From: Amorphus orientalis
GTDB lineage: Bacteria > Pseudomonadota > Alphaproteobacteria > Rhizobiales > Amorphaceae
NCBI RefSeq assembly: GCF_030814015.1
Contig: NZ_JAUSUL010000001.1
Coordinates: forward strand, 186,001-250,000
Length of the DNA stretch: 64,000 nucleotides
Direction of reading: 5' to 3'
A program made the translations under genes and the position numbers. The notes under the pieces are model-generated. The model ran no database searches. It was not told the origin of the DNA and saw nothing but the letters and a program-made list of their open reading frames with translations. Shown here in pieces: positions 9,994 to 17,429 of this stretch. The stretch's first letter is position 1. Every line of letters begins with the position of its first letter.

Positions 9994-10674
9994 ATGTCGG
10001 AAACGGTGAGCGAGCGACTGACGGCCATCAAGGGCAAGGTCGCGCGGGCTGAACGCCGCGCGGGGCGGCCGGCCGGATCGGTCAGCCTGATCGCGGTCTC
10101 CAAGACCTTTCCCGCGGAGGCGGCTGCGGAGGTCATCGACGCCGGTCACCGCATTTTCGGAGAAAATCGGGTCCAGGAAGCCAAGGCGAAGTGGCCGGCT
10201 CTGCAGGAGGCCCACCCGGACGTCGATCTGCACCTGATCGGGCCCCTGCAATCGAACAAGGCCAAGGAGGCGGTCGCCCTGTTCGACGCGATCCACACCA
10301 TCGATCGGGACAAGATTGCCAAGGCGGTTGCTACCGAAATGGGACGGCAAGGTCGCGCCCTAAAGCTGTTCGTGCAGATCAACACCGGCGAGGAGGAGCA
10401 GAAGGCGGGTATTCCGCCGCGCGACGCCGTCGCGTTCTTGGAGCGATGCCGGTCGGAACACGGGCTGGCGATCGAAGGTCTTATGTGCATTCCGCCGGTG
10501 GACGAAGCGCCGGGCCCCCATTTTGCGCTTCTCAGAAAACTCGCTCAGGAAGCGGGCGTCGGGGGGCTGTCGATGGGCATGTCGTCCGATTTCGAGACGG
10601 CTGTCGAGTTCGGCGCAACCCACGTGCGGGTCGGCTCGGCCCTGTTCGGAGAGCGCCCGCCTATCGGGGAATAG
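9994..10674 (+). CDS. yggS: YggS/PROSC family PLP homeostasis protein
   Basis: Pyridoxal-phosphate-binding protein of the alanine-racemase fold that buffers intracellular PLP; no enzymatic activity is established for the family. The product is 226 aa. The PLP lysine is in L-I-A-V-S-K-T-F-P (~K37). G-E-N-R-V-Q-E, H-L-I-G-P-L-Q-S-N-K and S-M-G-M-S-S-D-F are family signatures. It converges on the outer-membrane protein gene with 9 bp between the stop codons. Confidence 0.95.
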   Translation: MSETVSERLTAIKGKVARAERRAGRPAGSVSLIAVSKTFPAEAAAEVIDAGHRIFGENRVQEAKAKWPALQEAHPDVDLHLIGPLQSNKAKEAVALFDAIHTIDRDKIAKAVATEMGRQGRALKLFVQINTGEEEQKAGIPPRDAVAFLERCRSEHGLAIEGLMCIPPVDEAPGPHFALLRKLAQEAGVGGLSMGMSSDFETAVEFGATHVRVGSALFGERPPIGE

Positions 10675-10683
10675 GTCGGGTCG

Positions 10684-11535
10684 TCAGAATTCGTACCAGA
10701 TCGCGGCGAAGGCACCGCGCTCCTGAAGCGCGGAGACACCGCCGACCGTCCCGGTTGCGCCGACCTGCAGGCTGAATCCCTTGTACACGCGGCACACCGC
10801 GCTGGCCTGGATCTTGTGATAGCGATAGGGCTCCTCCGCGCCCACCGAGATCGTCGAGAAGGACTGGGCGAGCAGCAGCCATCGCTCGACGGGTCTGAAG
10901 CCGAGCGTCAGGTCGACGTGGACCTCATCGTCCGTTCCGCCGGCGCTGAAACGGTACGCCCCCTGAACGTCGAAGAAGGCATGGCGCCCAAACGCCGTGA
11001 AGCCGCGCCCGAACAGCACCCGGGCATCCAGGGCCGCCGGTTCGCTTTCGATCCAGGCGCCGTTGCGATCGAGACCGGGCGTGTAGCCGATCACCTGGGC
11101 GGCAAGGACCGCGCGATCGGTTTCCTTCAGTCGAACACGTGCCCCTATCCCGTCGACGCCGGCCGTTCTGACATCCAGATCCTGCACCTCCAGGCGTCCC
11201 TCGCTCTTCACGATACCCGTCAGCCAGGGCGTGAAGCCGTACTCGATATGGGCGCGAAGCTCGAATTTCCGGTACTCGGGGATCGGTTGCAGGCGGCCGT
11301 CGGCATCGTAGGCATTGGCGGATCCGGTGAAGGCGGACGTGACGATCACCACGCCGTCGCCGGGTTCGAACAGCCAGGCGCCGGCATCGGCCGGTCCGCT
11401 CGCGCAGGCGAGCGCGGCCGTGACGAGTAGAGAGGCGGCCCATCGGCAAGGCCATCGTCCCCGGGGAACCTCGACTCCGCGACCGGCGATCCGCCGGCAG
11501 AATCCGCGATGGTGCGAGGATGCGCCGTCCCGCAC
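10684..11535 (-). CDS. Predicted outer-membrane beta-barrel protein, function unknown
   Basis: The mature part starts G-A-W-L-F-E-P-G-D-G and is built of alternating hydrophobic/polar strands ending in A-A-I-W-Y-E-F, a C-terminal aromatic as required for BAM-dependent insertion. A signal-like stretch A-A-S-L-L-V-T-A-A-L-A-C-A precedes A-D-A. I chose GTG 11535 over the far upstream ATG 11718 because the 61 extra codons would run through two palindromic repeats (11602-11706) and would bury the signal peptide. Neither start is well supported, and the signal n-region is long. Related alphaproteobacterial proteins exist but I know no function. Confidence 0.6.
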   Translation of the reverse strand: MRDGASSHHRGFCRRIAGRGVEVPRGRWPCRWAASLLVTAALACASGPADAGAWLFEPGDGVVIVTSAFTGSANAYDADGRLQPIPEYRKFELRAHIEYGFTPWLTGIVKSEGRLEVQDLDVRTAGVDGIGARVRLKETDRAVLAAQVIGYTPGLDRNGAWIESEPAALDARVLFGRGFTAFGRHAFFDVQGAYRFSAGGTDDEVHVDLTLGFRPVERWLLLAQSFSTISVGAEEPYRYHKIQASAVCRVYKGFSLQVGATGTVGGVSALQERGAFAAIWYEF

Positions 11536-11601
11536 CCGCCGTGGCGGTATCCAGCAGTCGATCCCGGTCGCAGCTGTATCCACGGCGGCCCCCGCCAACC
11601 C

Positions 11602-11648
11602 GAGCCTTTGCCGCTCAATTGAAACATCTGAGCGAAAGGACGCAGCTC
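11602..11648. repeat. Palindromic GAGC/GCTC element, copy F1
   Basis: GAGCCTTTGCC opens the element, arms GCTCA and TGAGC flank an A/T-rich loop, and GAAAGGACGCAGCTC closes it. The frame matches the other elements of this window (GAGC..TTCC, hairpin, GGA..GCTC), though this copy is degenerate. Confidence 0.55.
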
Positions 11649-11673
11649 GGAATTCAATAATCAAATCAAGCGT

Positions 11674-11706
11674 ATCTCGGCCGAACCGGATCGGTTCAAC
11701 CGAGAT
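11674..11706. repeat. Two-step inverted repeat, copy F2
   Basis: Nested perfect arms: ATCTCGG (11674-11680) with CCGAGAT (11700-11706), and GAACCG (11683-11688) with CGGTTC (11692-11697), separated by symmetrical 2-nt interruptions and a 3-nt loop. It lies 26 bp from copy F1, so the locus is a pair of hairpins like the other repeat loci. Confidence 0.7.
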
Positions 11707-11882
11707 AAGCCCTGGCAAAGAAGGCCAGAGTACAACTTAGGCGAGATGGCGGGTAGCGGAAATATGCCGACCGTCCCGACAGGCTGCCAGCCGTCCGGGA
11801 GGCTTGCGCGGCAGGGCGTTTTGCCGCTACAGGGACGGCTTCGGCGGCGTGCCGGGCGCGGCCCGTCAACCGCCGCGTTCCC

Positions 11883-11969
11883 GCGGGTGTGGCGGAATTG
11901 GTAGACGCGCTGGACTCAAAATCCAGTTCTGGTGACAGAGTGTCGGTTCGATCCCGACCACCCGCACCA
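11883..11969 (+). tRNA. tRNA-Leu(CAA)
   Basis: The cloverleaf folds fully: acceptor GCGGGTG (11883-11889) pairs perfectly with CACCCGC (11959-11965), anticodon stem CTGGA/TCCAG encloses loop CTCAAAA with anticodon CAA, the class II variable arm is present, and the T-loop is GGTTCGATCCC. The discriminator is A and the 3' CCA is encoded. The 87-nt length with a long variable arm confirms leucine. Confidence 0.98.
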
Positions 11970-12119
11970 CACGCCGGCCGGAGCCGGTTGGCTTCCGGCT
12001 GATGGTTCTCTATCGAGCCGTTCGATCTCTGCAGTGGACGAATGGCTCGTATGACAAAAAAATGTCGCTGGACCCTTTCACCGGCGGCGGCGCTTTGCTA
12101 CATGAGCGCCTGCAGTTGA

Positions 12120-12196
<77 letters not shown>

Positions 12197-12228
12197 ACTA
12201 ACTATCTGAAAAGGTAGCGTTTTGCCGA

Positions 12229-12258
12229 AGACCCGGCTCGGAGAGAGCGGGGCTTTTT
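12229..12258 (+). terminator. Rho-independent terminator after tRNA-fMet
   Basis: Arms CCCGgCTC (one bulged G) and GAGCGGG enclose a short GGAGA loop, followed by GCTTTTT. It lies 33 bp after the tRNA 3' end. Confidence 0.65.
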
Positions 12259-12386
12259 GGCGTTCCTGGCACAGTCAGGGGCACTGCAGGTCCATAGTGC
12301 TCAACGATTTCCGGTGCAGACCTTGACCTGGGCGTAGCGGATACGCCGCGGCGATGCCGCTCGCGGCAGGCTGTCGGCTGTTCGGG

Positions 12387-13070
12387 TCACTTTCCGCCTA
12401 GGCGCGCGGTTGTGTCCTCCGAAAGGTCTTTCTCGGAGATGCGGGCGAAGGCGGTCCGCCAACTTTCGCTTAATGCGGGGAGACGGGACAAGGTCGCGGC
12501 GGCCTCCGACCCGATTCGACGTGTGAGCCGGGCCTGCGTGACTCGCTGCACCGTCCATTCAGGCCAGAGGCGTTCGACCAGTGAAATTGTGTCACCCTGT
12601 TTGACGGTGCCGGGCTCCAGAACACGGTAATACCAGCCGGTTCGCGCCGTCTTCTGAAAGAGTGCCGCCATTCGCTTCTCGTTGGTATGGGCATTGAGTT
12701 TCCAGCACGGCTGCCGGCCCTGACTGACCTGCACAGTCGCCGTGCCAAAGGTGAGAATGTCACCGATACAGAGGATATCCTCGGTCAGGCCGCTGGTGGA
12801 GATGTTCTCCCCGAACCCTCCCGGCTGCAAGTCGTCTCGCACCAGCTCGGAGCGCCAAGCCGGATAATGGTCCGCTGCGTAGTGATGGATCGCTTTCTCC
12901 GGCCCTCCGTGTACGGAAAGGTCCGCCTGACTGTCGAGAGCCAAGCCGGAAGCCGTGACCTTGACCCGGTCACCTGTCGGACGCTTTGCGATCGCAGAAG
13001 GCGGACGCCCTGGCCAACGCTCTTCCACCTGGCCGACACAGAGTAATTCGATCGTAGCGCGCAGGGTCAT
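12387..13070 (-). CDS. MOSC domain protein (YiiM-like)
   Basis: MOSC domains bind molybdenum cofactor sulfur-carrier cysteines. YiiM relatives reduce N-hydroxylated compounds, but the substrate here is unknown. The product is 227 aa from ATG 13070. D-L-S-V-H-G-G-P-E-K-A-I-H-H-Y, G-G-F-G-E-N-I-S-T-S-G and S-Q-G-R-Q-P-C-W-K-L are typical; the cysteine in the last is the likely cofactor ligand. The start overlaps the stop of marR (ATGA), giving a two-gene operon and suggesting that the MarR ligand and the MOSC substrate are related. Confidence 0.85.
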   Translation of the reverse strand: MTLRATIELLCVGQVEERWPGRPPSAIAKRPTGDRVKVTASGLALDSQADLSVHGGPEKAIHHYAADHYPAWRSELVRDDLQPGGFGENISTSGLTEDILCIGDILTFGTATVQVSQGRQPCWKLNAHTNEKRMAALFQKTARTGWYYRVLEPGTVKQGDTISLVERLWPEWTVQRVTQARLTRRIGSEAAATLSRLPALSESWRTAFARISEKDLSEDTTARLGGK

Positions 13071-13609
13071 ACGGGCTCTTGTTCCTGACAAATTTTTTCG
13101 GTCTCGGAGGCGGAAAGCGGGACCGAAAGCAGGGCACAGAACGCGCCTTCCGCGTTCCGGCGAAAATGTCTGCATGTCCGGCAGACCCCGAACGGGCGTC
13201 CGCCATTGGCCCGAATGATGGAGGAAAGAAGCGCACTCAAGGTGTCCTCCAGCTCGGCGGCCGTGGAATCTTCAAGCCGGCCGAGGGCGACTGAGAGCGG
13301 GCTTCGTCGGGCCGCCGCATCCGCTCCCGCGGCGGTCAGCTCGTAGGAAATCGATCGCTTGTCGCTCTGCGAGCGCGTCTCATGCACGTAGCCCTTTCGC
13401 TCGAGGGCTTTCAGGGTCTGCGACACCGTCCCCCGCGTCGCGCCCAGATACTCGGCCACCTGCGAGGGGGAGCGGGAAAACCGGTTTGCGCGCGACAGGT
13501 AGGCGAGTGCGGCGAGCTGCGCTGGGTTCAGCTCGTCCGTCCACGTTTCGGCGGCGTCCAAACGCGCCATCCGATTGATCAGGCTCTGGATTCGATCAGC
13601 TCGGCTCAT
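13067..13609 (-). CDS. MarR family transcriptional regulator
   Basis: Winged-helix repressor of the MarR type; 180 aa from ATG 13609 (MSRADRIQ). The recognition region is P-S-Q-V-A-E-Y-L-G-A-T-R-G-T-V-S-Q-T-L-K with wing segment Y-V-H-E-T-R-S-Q-S-D-K-R-S-I-S. The C-terminus has four cysteines (C-R-T-C-R-H-F and a later C-A, C-Q), unusual for MarR and possibly redox or metal sensing. It is followed by the MOSC gene with ATGA overlap, and a long palindrome lies 10 bp upstream of the start codon. Confidence 0.88.
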   Translation of the reverse strand: MSRADRIQSLINRMARLDAAETWTDELNPAQLAALAYLSRANRFSRSPSQVAEYLGATRGTVSQTLKALERKGYVHETRSQSDKRSISYELTAAGADAAARRSPLSVALGRLEDSTAAELEDTLSALLSSIIRANGGRPFGVCRTCRHFRRNAEGAFCALLSVPLSASETEKICQEQEPV

Positions 13610-13619
13610 GCAGAAACAA

Positions 13620-13660
13620 TAGCGAGTCGAAACCACTATTGCAATAGTTTCGACTCGCTA
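13620..13660. promoter_or_regulatory. Large palindromic operator between marR and the secreted-protein gene
   Basis: Outer arms TAGCGAGTCGAAAC (13620-13633) and GTTTCGACTCGCTA (13647-13660) are perfect complements. Inside them lies the 14-bp palindrome ACTATTGCAATAGT (13635-13648), so the 41-bp site is two-fold symmetric apart from a 3-base insertion in one half. It lies between the divergent genes, as expected for a MarR-controlled operator. Confidence 0.8.
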
Positions 13661-13700
13661 CTAATGATGCGGTTCTTGACACCCCAAGGAGAACCAAGTC

Positions 13701-14450
13701 ATGACCAAGGAAATCCTGTTTGCGGCGGCAGCTGTGCTCATCGCCGGATCGGCCTACGCCGACGGCAGTCACGCGATCGACCAGGACGAAGCCGTCCGCT
13801 CATCGCCAGACAGCTCTAAGGCCGCAGCGTTCGATATCCTGGCCGCGCACGTTCATCACGACGGGCGGCAGGTCGTGTTTCACATGACCACCAGGGGGAT
13901 CGCCGGATCGCAGATCCCGGAACCAACCGGATCGCTGGCTGGTGCACCGGTCCTCTCCTATGTCTGGCCCACGTCGCTCGATCCTTCGGCAGTGGGATTT
14001 GAGGGCGACACCGGGATCCTCGCGCTTGCTGCGACAACCCACCCTGATTTCGATGACACACCGCTTTTCGACGAAGACGCCGACGGCGATCCGGGGAATG
14101 ATGGTGCGCTATGGCACAGCCACTGGGTGGTTCTCGCCCCGACTGACGGATGCGGCGATGGGGCCCTCGGCGTCCGGGACATTCCAGAGGGTGAGGAGCC
14201 GGCTATGCCGGCCACATGGCCCGGCTTTCCGATCTTCATTGACAGCCCGGGTTACACGCCGCTGTTCGACGGACCGGAAGTCTCCGTACGCGTGCCGTTC
14301 GCCGATCCAAAGACGGCAGCCGGCGCGCGCTATGACGGCGTCACCGCCGCGTTGCGCATTAACGCCAACATCCATGCGCCGCTTCTGTGCGTGACTGATG
14401 TCTTTGACATCGCGTCGAGCGACCTCAGCTTGCCTGGGCTCGTCAAGTAA
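13701..14450 (+). CDS. Secreted protein of unknown function
   Basis: 249 aa with a clear Sec signal peptide (K-E then hydrophobic I-L-F-A-A-A-A-V-L-I-A-G-S, cleavage after A-Y-A at ~20). A strong ribosome site AAGGAG lies 9 bp before ATG. The middle contains an acidic loop D-E-D-A-D-G-D-P-G-N-D (~116-126) resembling a calcium-binding EF-hand/dockerin loop, followed by a W-H-S-H-W motif. Two cysteines (~151 and ~233) could pair in the periplasm. I recognise no family. Divergence from marR across the large palindrome suggests that it is controlled by that regulator. Confidence 0.75.
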   Translation: MTKEILFAAAAVLIAGSAYADGSHAIDQDEAVRSSPDSSKAAAFDILAAHVHHDGRQVVFHMTTRGIAGSQIPEPTGSLAGAPVLSYVWPTSLDPSAVGFEGDTGILALAATTHPDFDDTPLFDEDADGDPGNDGALWHSHWVVLAPTDGCGDGALGVRDIPEGEEPAMPATWPGFPIFIDSPGYTPLFDGPEVSVRVPFADPKTAAGARYDGVTAALRINANIHAPLLCVTDVFDIASSDLSLPGLVK

Positions 14451-14551
14451 TTGGTATGCGCGTCGTCCCGCGGCGGTACCGCGAAGGGGGCGGTCTACCC
14501 CGCGACGTCAATGCCCCAATCGGGATGCGGGGCCGGACCTCTTGGGCCGGC

Positions 14552-15853
14552 TCACATCAGCAGGTCGGGCAGGGCGAGAGAGAGGGCAGGGATCGCGACG
14601 AGGAGGGCGATGCGGACCGCATCCGCCGCCAGGAAGGGCATGACGCCGGCGGCCACCGTTCCGAACCGCAGGCCGTCGACGGCGCCGGTTATGACGTAGA
14701 GATTCATCCCGAGTGGCGGCGTGATCAGTCCGATCTCGACGACCGAGACCACCAGGATGCCGAACCAGATCGGATCGTAGCCGAGGTCGAGGATGATCGG
14801 GAACACGATCGGCAGCGTGATCAGCATCATCGAGAGGCTGTCCAGGAAGCAGCCGAGGATCACGTAGAGCAGCAGGATCATGATCACCACGCCCAGCGGC
14901 GGCAGGCCGAGGGCGTTGATCCAGTCGACGATGACGCGCGGCAGGGTCGAGGTCTCGATGAAGAACTGCAGGACCGACGTGCCGATCAGGATCATGAACA
15001 GGAGGCCGGTGGTCACGGCCGTTTCCACCAGCGCCTCGCGGGTGACCTCCCAGGTGAGCGCCCCGCGGATCGCGGCCAGCACGATCGCGCCGAACGCACC
15101 CACGGCGGCGGCTTCGGTCGGCGAGAAGATGCCCACATAGATGCCGCCCATCACCACGATGAAAAGCGCAAGGATCGGCGCCATCTGGCGCGCGGCGCGC
15201 AGGCGGTGGAACACTTCCGGGCGCGGGGTGCGCGGCGCCCAGTCCGGTCTCAAGCGGGCCGTCGCGTAGACCGCGCACATATAAAGCGCAGCCGCCAGGA
15301 AGCCGGGGATCAAACCGGCGAGGAACATCCGTCCGATCGACTGCTCGGTGAGAAGTGCGAAGATCACCATGATGATGGAGGGCGGGATCAGGATGCCGAG
15401 CGTCCCGCCGGCGGCGAGTGCGCCGGAGCTGAGCCGCTTGTCGTATCCGATCGCGGTCATCTCGGGGACGGCGACCCGCGCCATGGTCGCGGCGGTGGCA
15501 AGGCTCGATCCGCACACGGCACCGAACAGGGCGCAGGCCCCGATCGTGGCGGAGGCCAGCCCGCCCCGCCAGTGCCCGATCAGAGAATGCAGCGCCTGGT
15601 AGAGCGAGGCGGAAAGGCCGGCCCGCGAGGCGAACGCGCCCATCATCACGAACAGCGGGATCACCGACAGGGAATAGCTGGAGGTCGTCACGAAGGGCTG
15701 GGAGCCCAGCACGAAGCCGAGGCTGTACCAGCCGTTCAGATAGACGCCGCCGGCGATGCCGACGACGCCCATGGCGATGGCGACGGGAACGCGGACGGCG
15801 ATCAGGCCGAGAAGGGCGACGAGGCCCAGGACGCCGACGATGGGAGCGGACAT
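14552..15853 (-). CDS. dctM: TRAP transporter large permease (DctM)
   Basis: Twelve-helix membrane subunit of a TRAP transporter, driven by an ion gradient and fed by a periplasmic binding protein. The product is 433 aa. G-S-S-L-A-T-A-A-T-M-A-R-V-A-V-P-E-M and P-P-S-I-I-M-V-I are conserved DctM segments. It is the last gene of the ligase-dctP-dctQ-dctM set and begins 4 bp after dctQ. Confidence 0.95.
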   Translation of the reverse strand: MSAPIVGVLGLVALLGLIAVRVPVAIAMGVVGIAGGVYLNGWYSLGFVLGSQPFVTTSSYSLSVIPLFVMMGAFASRAGLSASLYQALHSLIGHWRGGLASATIGACALFGAVCGSSLATAATMARVAVPEMTAIGYDKRLSSGALAAGGTLGILIPPSIIMVIFALLTEQSIGRMFLAGLIPGFLAAALYMCAVYATARLRPDWAPRTPRPEVFHRLRAARQMAPILALFIVVMGGIYVGIFSPTEAAAVGAFGAIVLAAIRGALTWEVTREALVETAVTTGLLFMILIGTSVLQFFIETSTLPRVIVDWINALGLPPLGVVIMILLLYVILGCFLDSLSMMLITLPIVFPIILDLGYDPIWFGILVVSVVEIGLITPPLGMNLYVITGAVDGLRFGTVAAGVMPFLAADAVRIALLVAIPALSLALPDLLM

Positions 15854-15857
15854 GGGC

Positions 15858-16325
15858 TCAGCCTCGGATCAGGGAGCGGATCTCGCGGACCGCGAGCGCG
15901 ACGTTGACGATGGCGGCAAGCCCGATCCCTGTCAGAAGCGGGATCCAGTACCAGACCATGGGTATGCCGATCGACTGGCTGCGGTCGCCGTATCCGTACT
16001 CGGTCAGCATCTGACCGGACGCGAACCAGGTGACGCCGGCAAGGAAGATCAGGCCGAGAAGGGCGGCGAAGACGCGCAGACCGGCCTGCAGCCGGGGCGA
16101 CATGCGGCTGGTGAAGACATCGATCGAGACCTGCTGGTCGGACGCGAAGCCGTAGGGAATGGCGAGCATGGCGCCGATCATGGTGCACAGCGTGACGATG
16201 TCGGTGAGGCCGTGCACGGTCAGGGTGCTGACGGAGCGCAGCAGGATGTCGATGACCGTCAGCACAACGGCGACCAGAAAGGCCGCCGTGCCGGCAAGCG
16301 CCAGATAGAGCGTGAACCGCTTCAT
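15858..16325 (-). CDS. dctQ: TRAP transporter small permease (DctQ)
   Basis: 155 aa with four predicted membrane helices (near residues 9-30, 45-60, 85-105 and 125-145), the DctQ architecture. G-S-D-Q-type sequence F-A-S-D-Q-Q-V-S-I-D-V-F is typical of the family. It sits between dctP (59-bp gap) and dctM (4-bp gap). Confidence 0.93.
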   Translation of the reverse strand: MKRFTLYLALAGTAAFLVAVVLTVIDILLRSVSTLTVHGLTDIVTLCTMIGAMLAIPYGFASDQQVSIDVFTSRMSPRLQAGLRVFAALLGLIFLAGVTWFASGQMLTEYGYGDRSQSIGIPMVWYWIPLLTGIGLAAIVNVALAVREIRSLIRG

Positions 16326-16384
16326 GTCGGAGCCCCGTGGAGTGGGGAGGGCGGCAACGCGCGCCGCCCTCCGGCATCGACCGT

Positions 16385-17389
16385 CTATTCGCAGGTTTTA
16401 ACGGCCTCGCGAATGGATGCGTAGAGCGCCTTGGCATCCGATTCCGACATGTCGGAATTGTTCGAGAGGTAGTTCTCGATCACCGGCTGAAGGCGCTCGC
16501 GCCACTCTTCCCGCTGGGCGTCGCTCATCGGGATGACGGTGTTGCCAGCGGCCTTGGCGGCTTCGATGGCCTCCTGGTCGGTCTCGTGCCACCAGCGGCC
16601 CCAGTTGGAGAAGACCTCCTCGCTGACCTCGTCGATCGTCTGCTGGATGTCCTCCGGCAGGCTGTCGTACTTGCGCTGGTTGAAGACGATGTACATGGCG
16701 ACCGGGTTGATGCCGGCGTCGAGGTGATAGTCGAGCACCTCGTAGAGCTTGAAGGCACCGACCGGACCCCACGGCATGATGTTGCCGTCGACCACGCCGC
16801 GCTCCACGCTCTCGTAGATCTCGCTCGGAGGCATGCCGACCGGGGTCGCGCCGATCTCTTCCAGCATCGCGGTGATCGCCGGGGTCGGCGTGCGGATGCG
16901 CATGCCCTCGAGATCGTCGAGGGTCTTGATCTCCTTGGTGGTGTGCGCCGCACTCGGTTCCGTCACGGTGAGATAGAGGACCTTGGTGCCCGGATAGTCC
17001 GGGGCGAATTCGTCCTTCATCTTCATCATGGCGCAGGTGCCGACTTCCGAGTTCGGCACGGTGAACGGCAGCTCGACCAGCACGGAGCGGGGATGGCGGC
17101 CGCGCGGGATGGCGGGGATGCCCACGGACACGTCGGCGACGCCGTTGCGCGCCTGGTCGAACTGACGGGTGGCGTCGCCGAGCGAGGAGCCGGCCGGGAA
17201 GAAGGTGAAGTTGACCCGTCCGTCGGTCCGCTTCTCGATCTCTTCCGCCCAAGGCTCCATGGCGAGCGTCTGGATGAAGTGCGTCGACGGGAACATTGAC
17301 GACACCTTCAGCTCGTATTCGGCCGCATGGGCCTGGCCGGCGAGCAGGGCGCCCGCCGCAACGCCGAGGATGGCTGCAATTCTGGTCAT
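16385..17389 (-). CDS. dctP: TRAP transporter substrate-binding protein (DctP family)
   Basis: Periplasmic solute receptor; 334 aa. Signal peptide R-I-A-A-I-L-G-V-A-A-G-A-L-L-A-G-Q-A-H-A precedes the mature A-E-Y-E-L-K-V-S-S-M-F-P-S. The conserved arginine motif that binds a carboxylate is in L-E-G-M-R-I-R-T-P (~170), so an organic acid is the expected ligand. The adjacent CoA ligase indicates that the acid is activated as a thioester after import. The exact acid cannot be told from sequence. Confidence 0.95.
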   Translation of the reverse strand: MTRIAAILGVAAGALLAGQAHAAEYELKVSSMFPSTHFIQTLAMEPWAEEIEKRTDGRVNFTFFPAGSSLGDATRQFDQARNGVADVSVGIPAIPRGRHPRSVLVELPFTVPNSEVGTCAMMKMKDEFAPDYPGTKVLYLTVTEPSAAHTTKEIKTLDDLEGMRIRTPTPAITAMLEEIGATPVGMPPSEIYESVERGVVDGNIMPWGPVGAFKLYEVLDYHLDAGINPVAMYIVFNQRKYDSLPEDIQQTIDEVSEEVFSNWGRWWHETDQEAIEAAKAAGNTVIPMSDAQREEWRERLQPVIENYLSNNSDMSESDAKALYASIREAVKTCE

Positions 17390-17429
17390 GGTTTCCTCCC
17401 TGTTTTCAGTCTTCGATGGCCGGGGCGCT

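Noticed and set aside
14456-15907. Open frame of ~483 codons on the plus strand across dctM
   Set aside because: Its composition (runs of D, R, H, Q, E) is that of antisense to a hydrophobic membrane protein; dctM is clearly the real gene.
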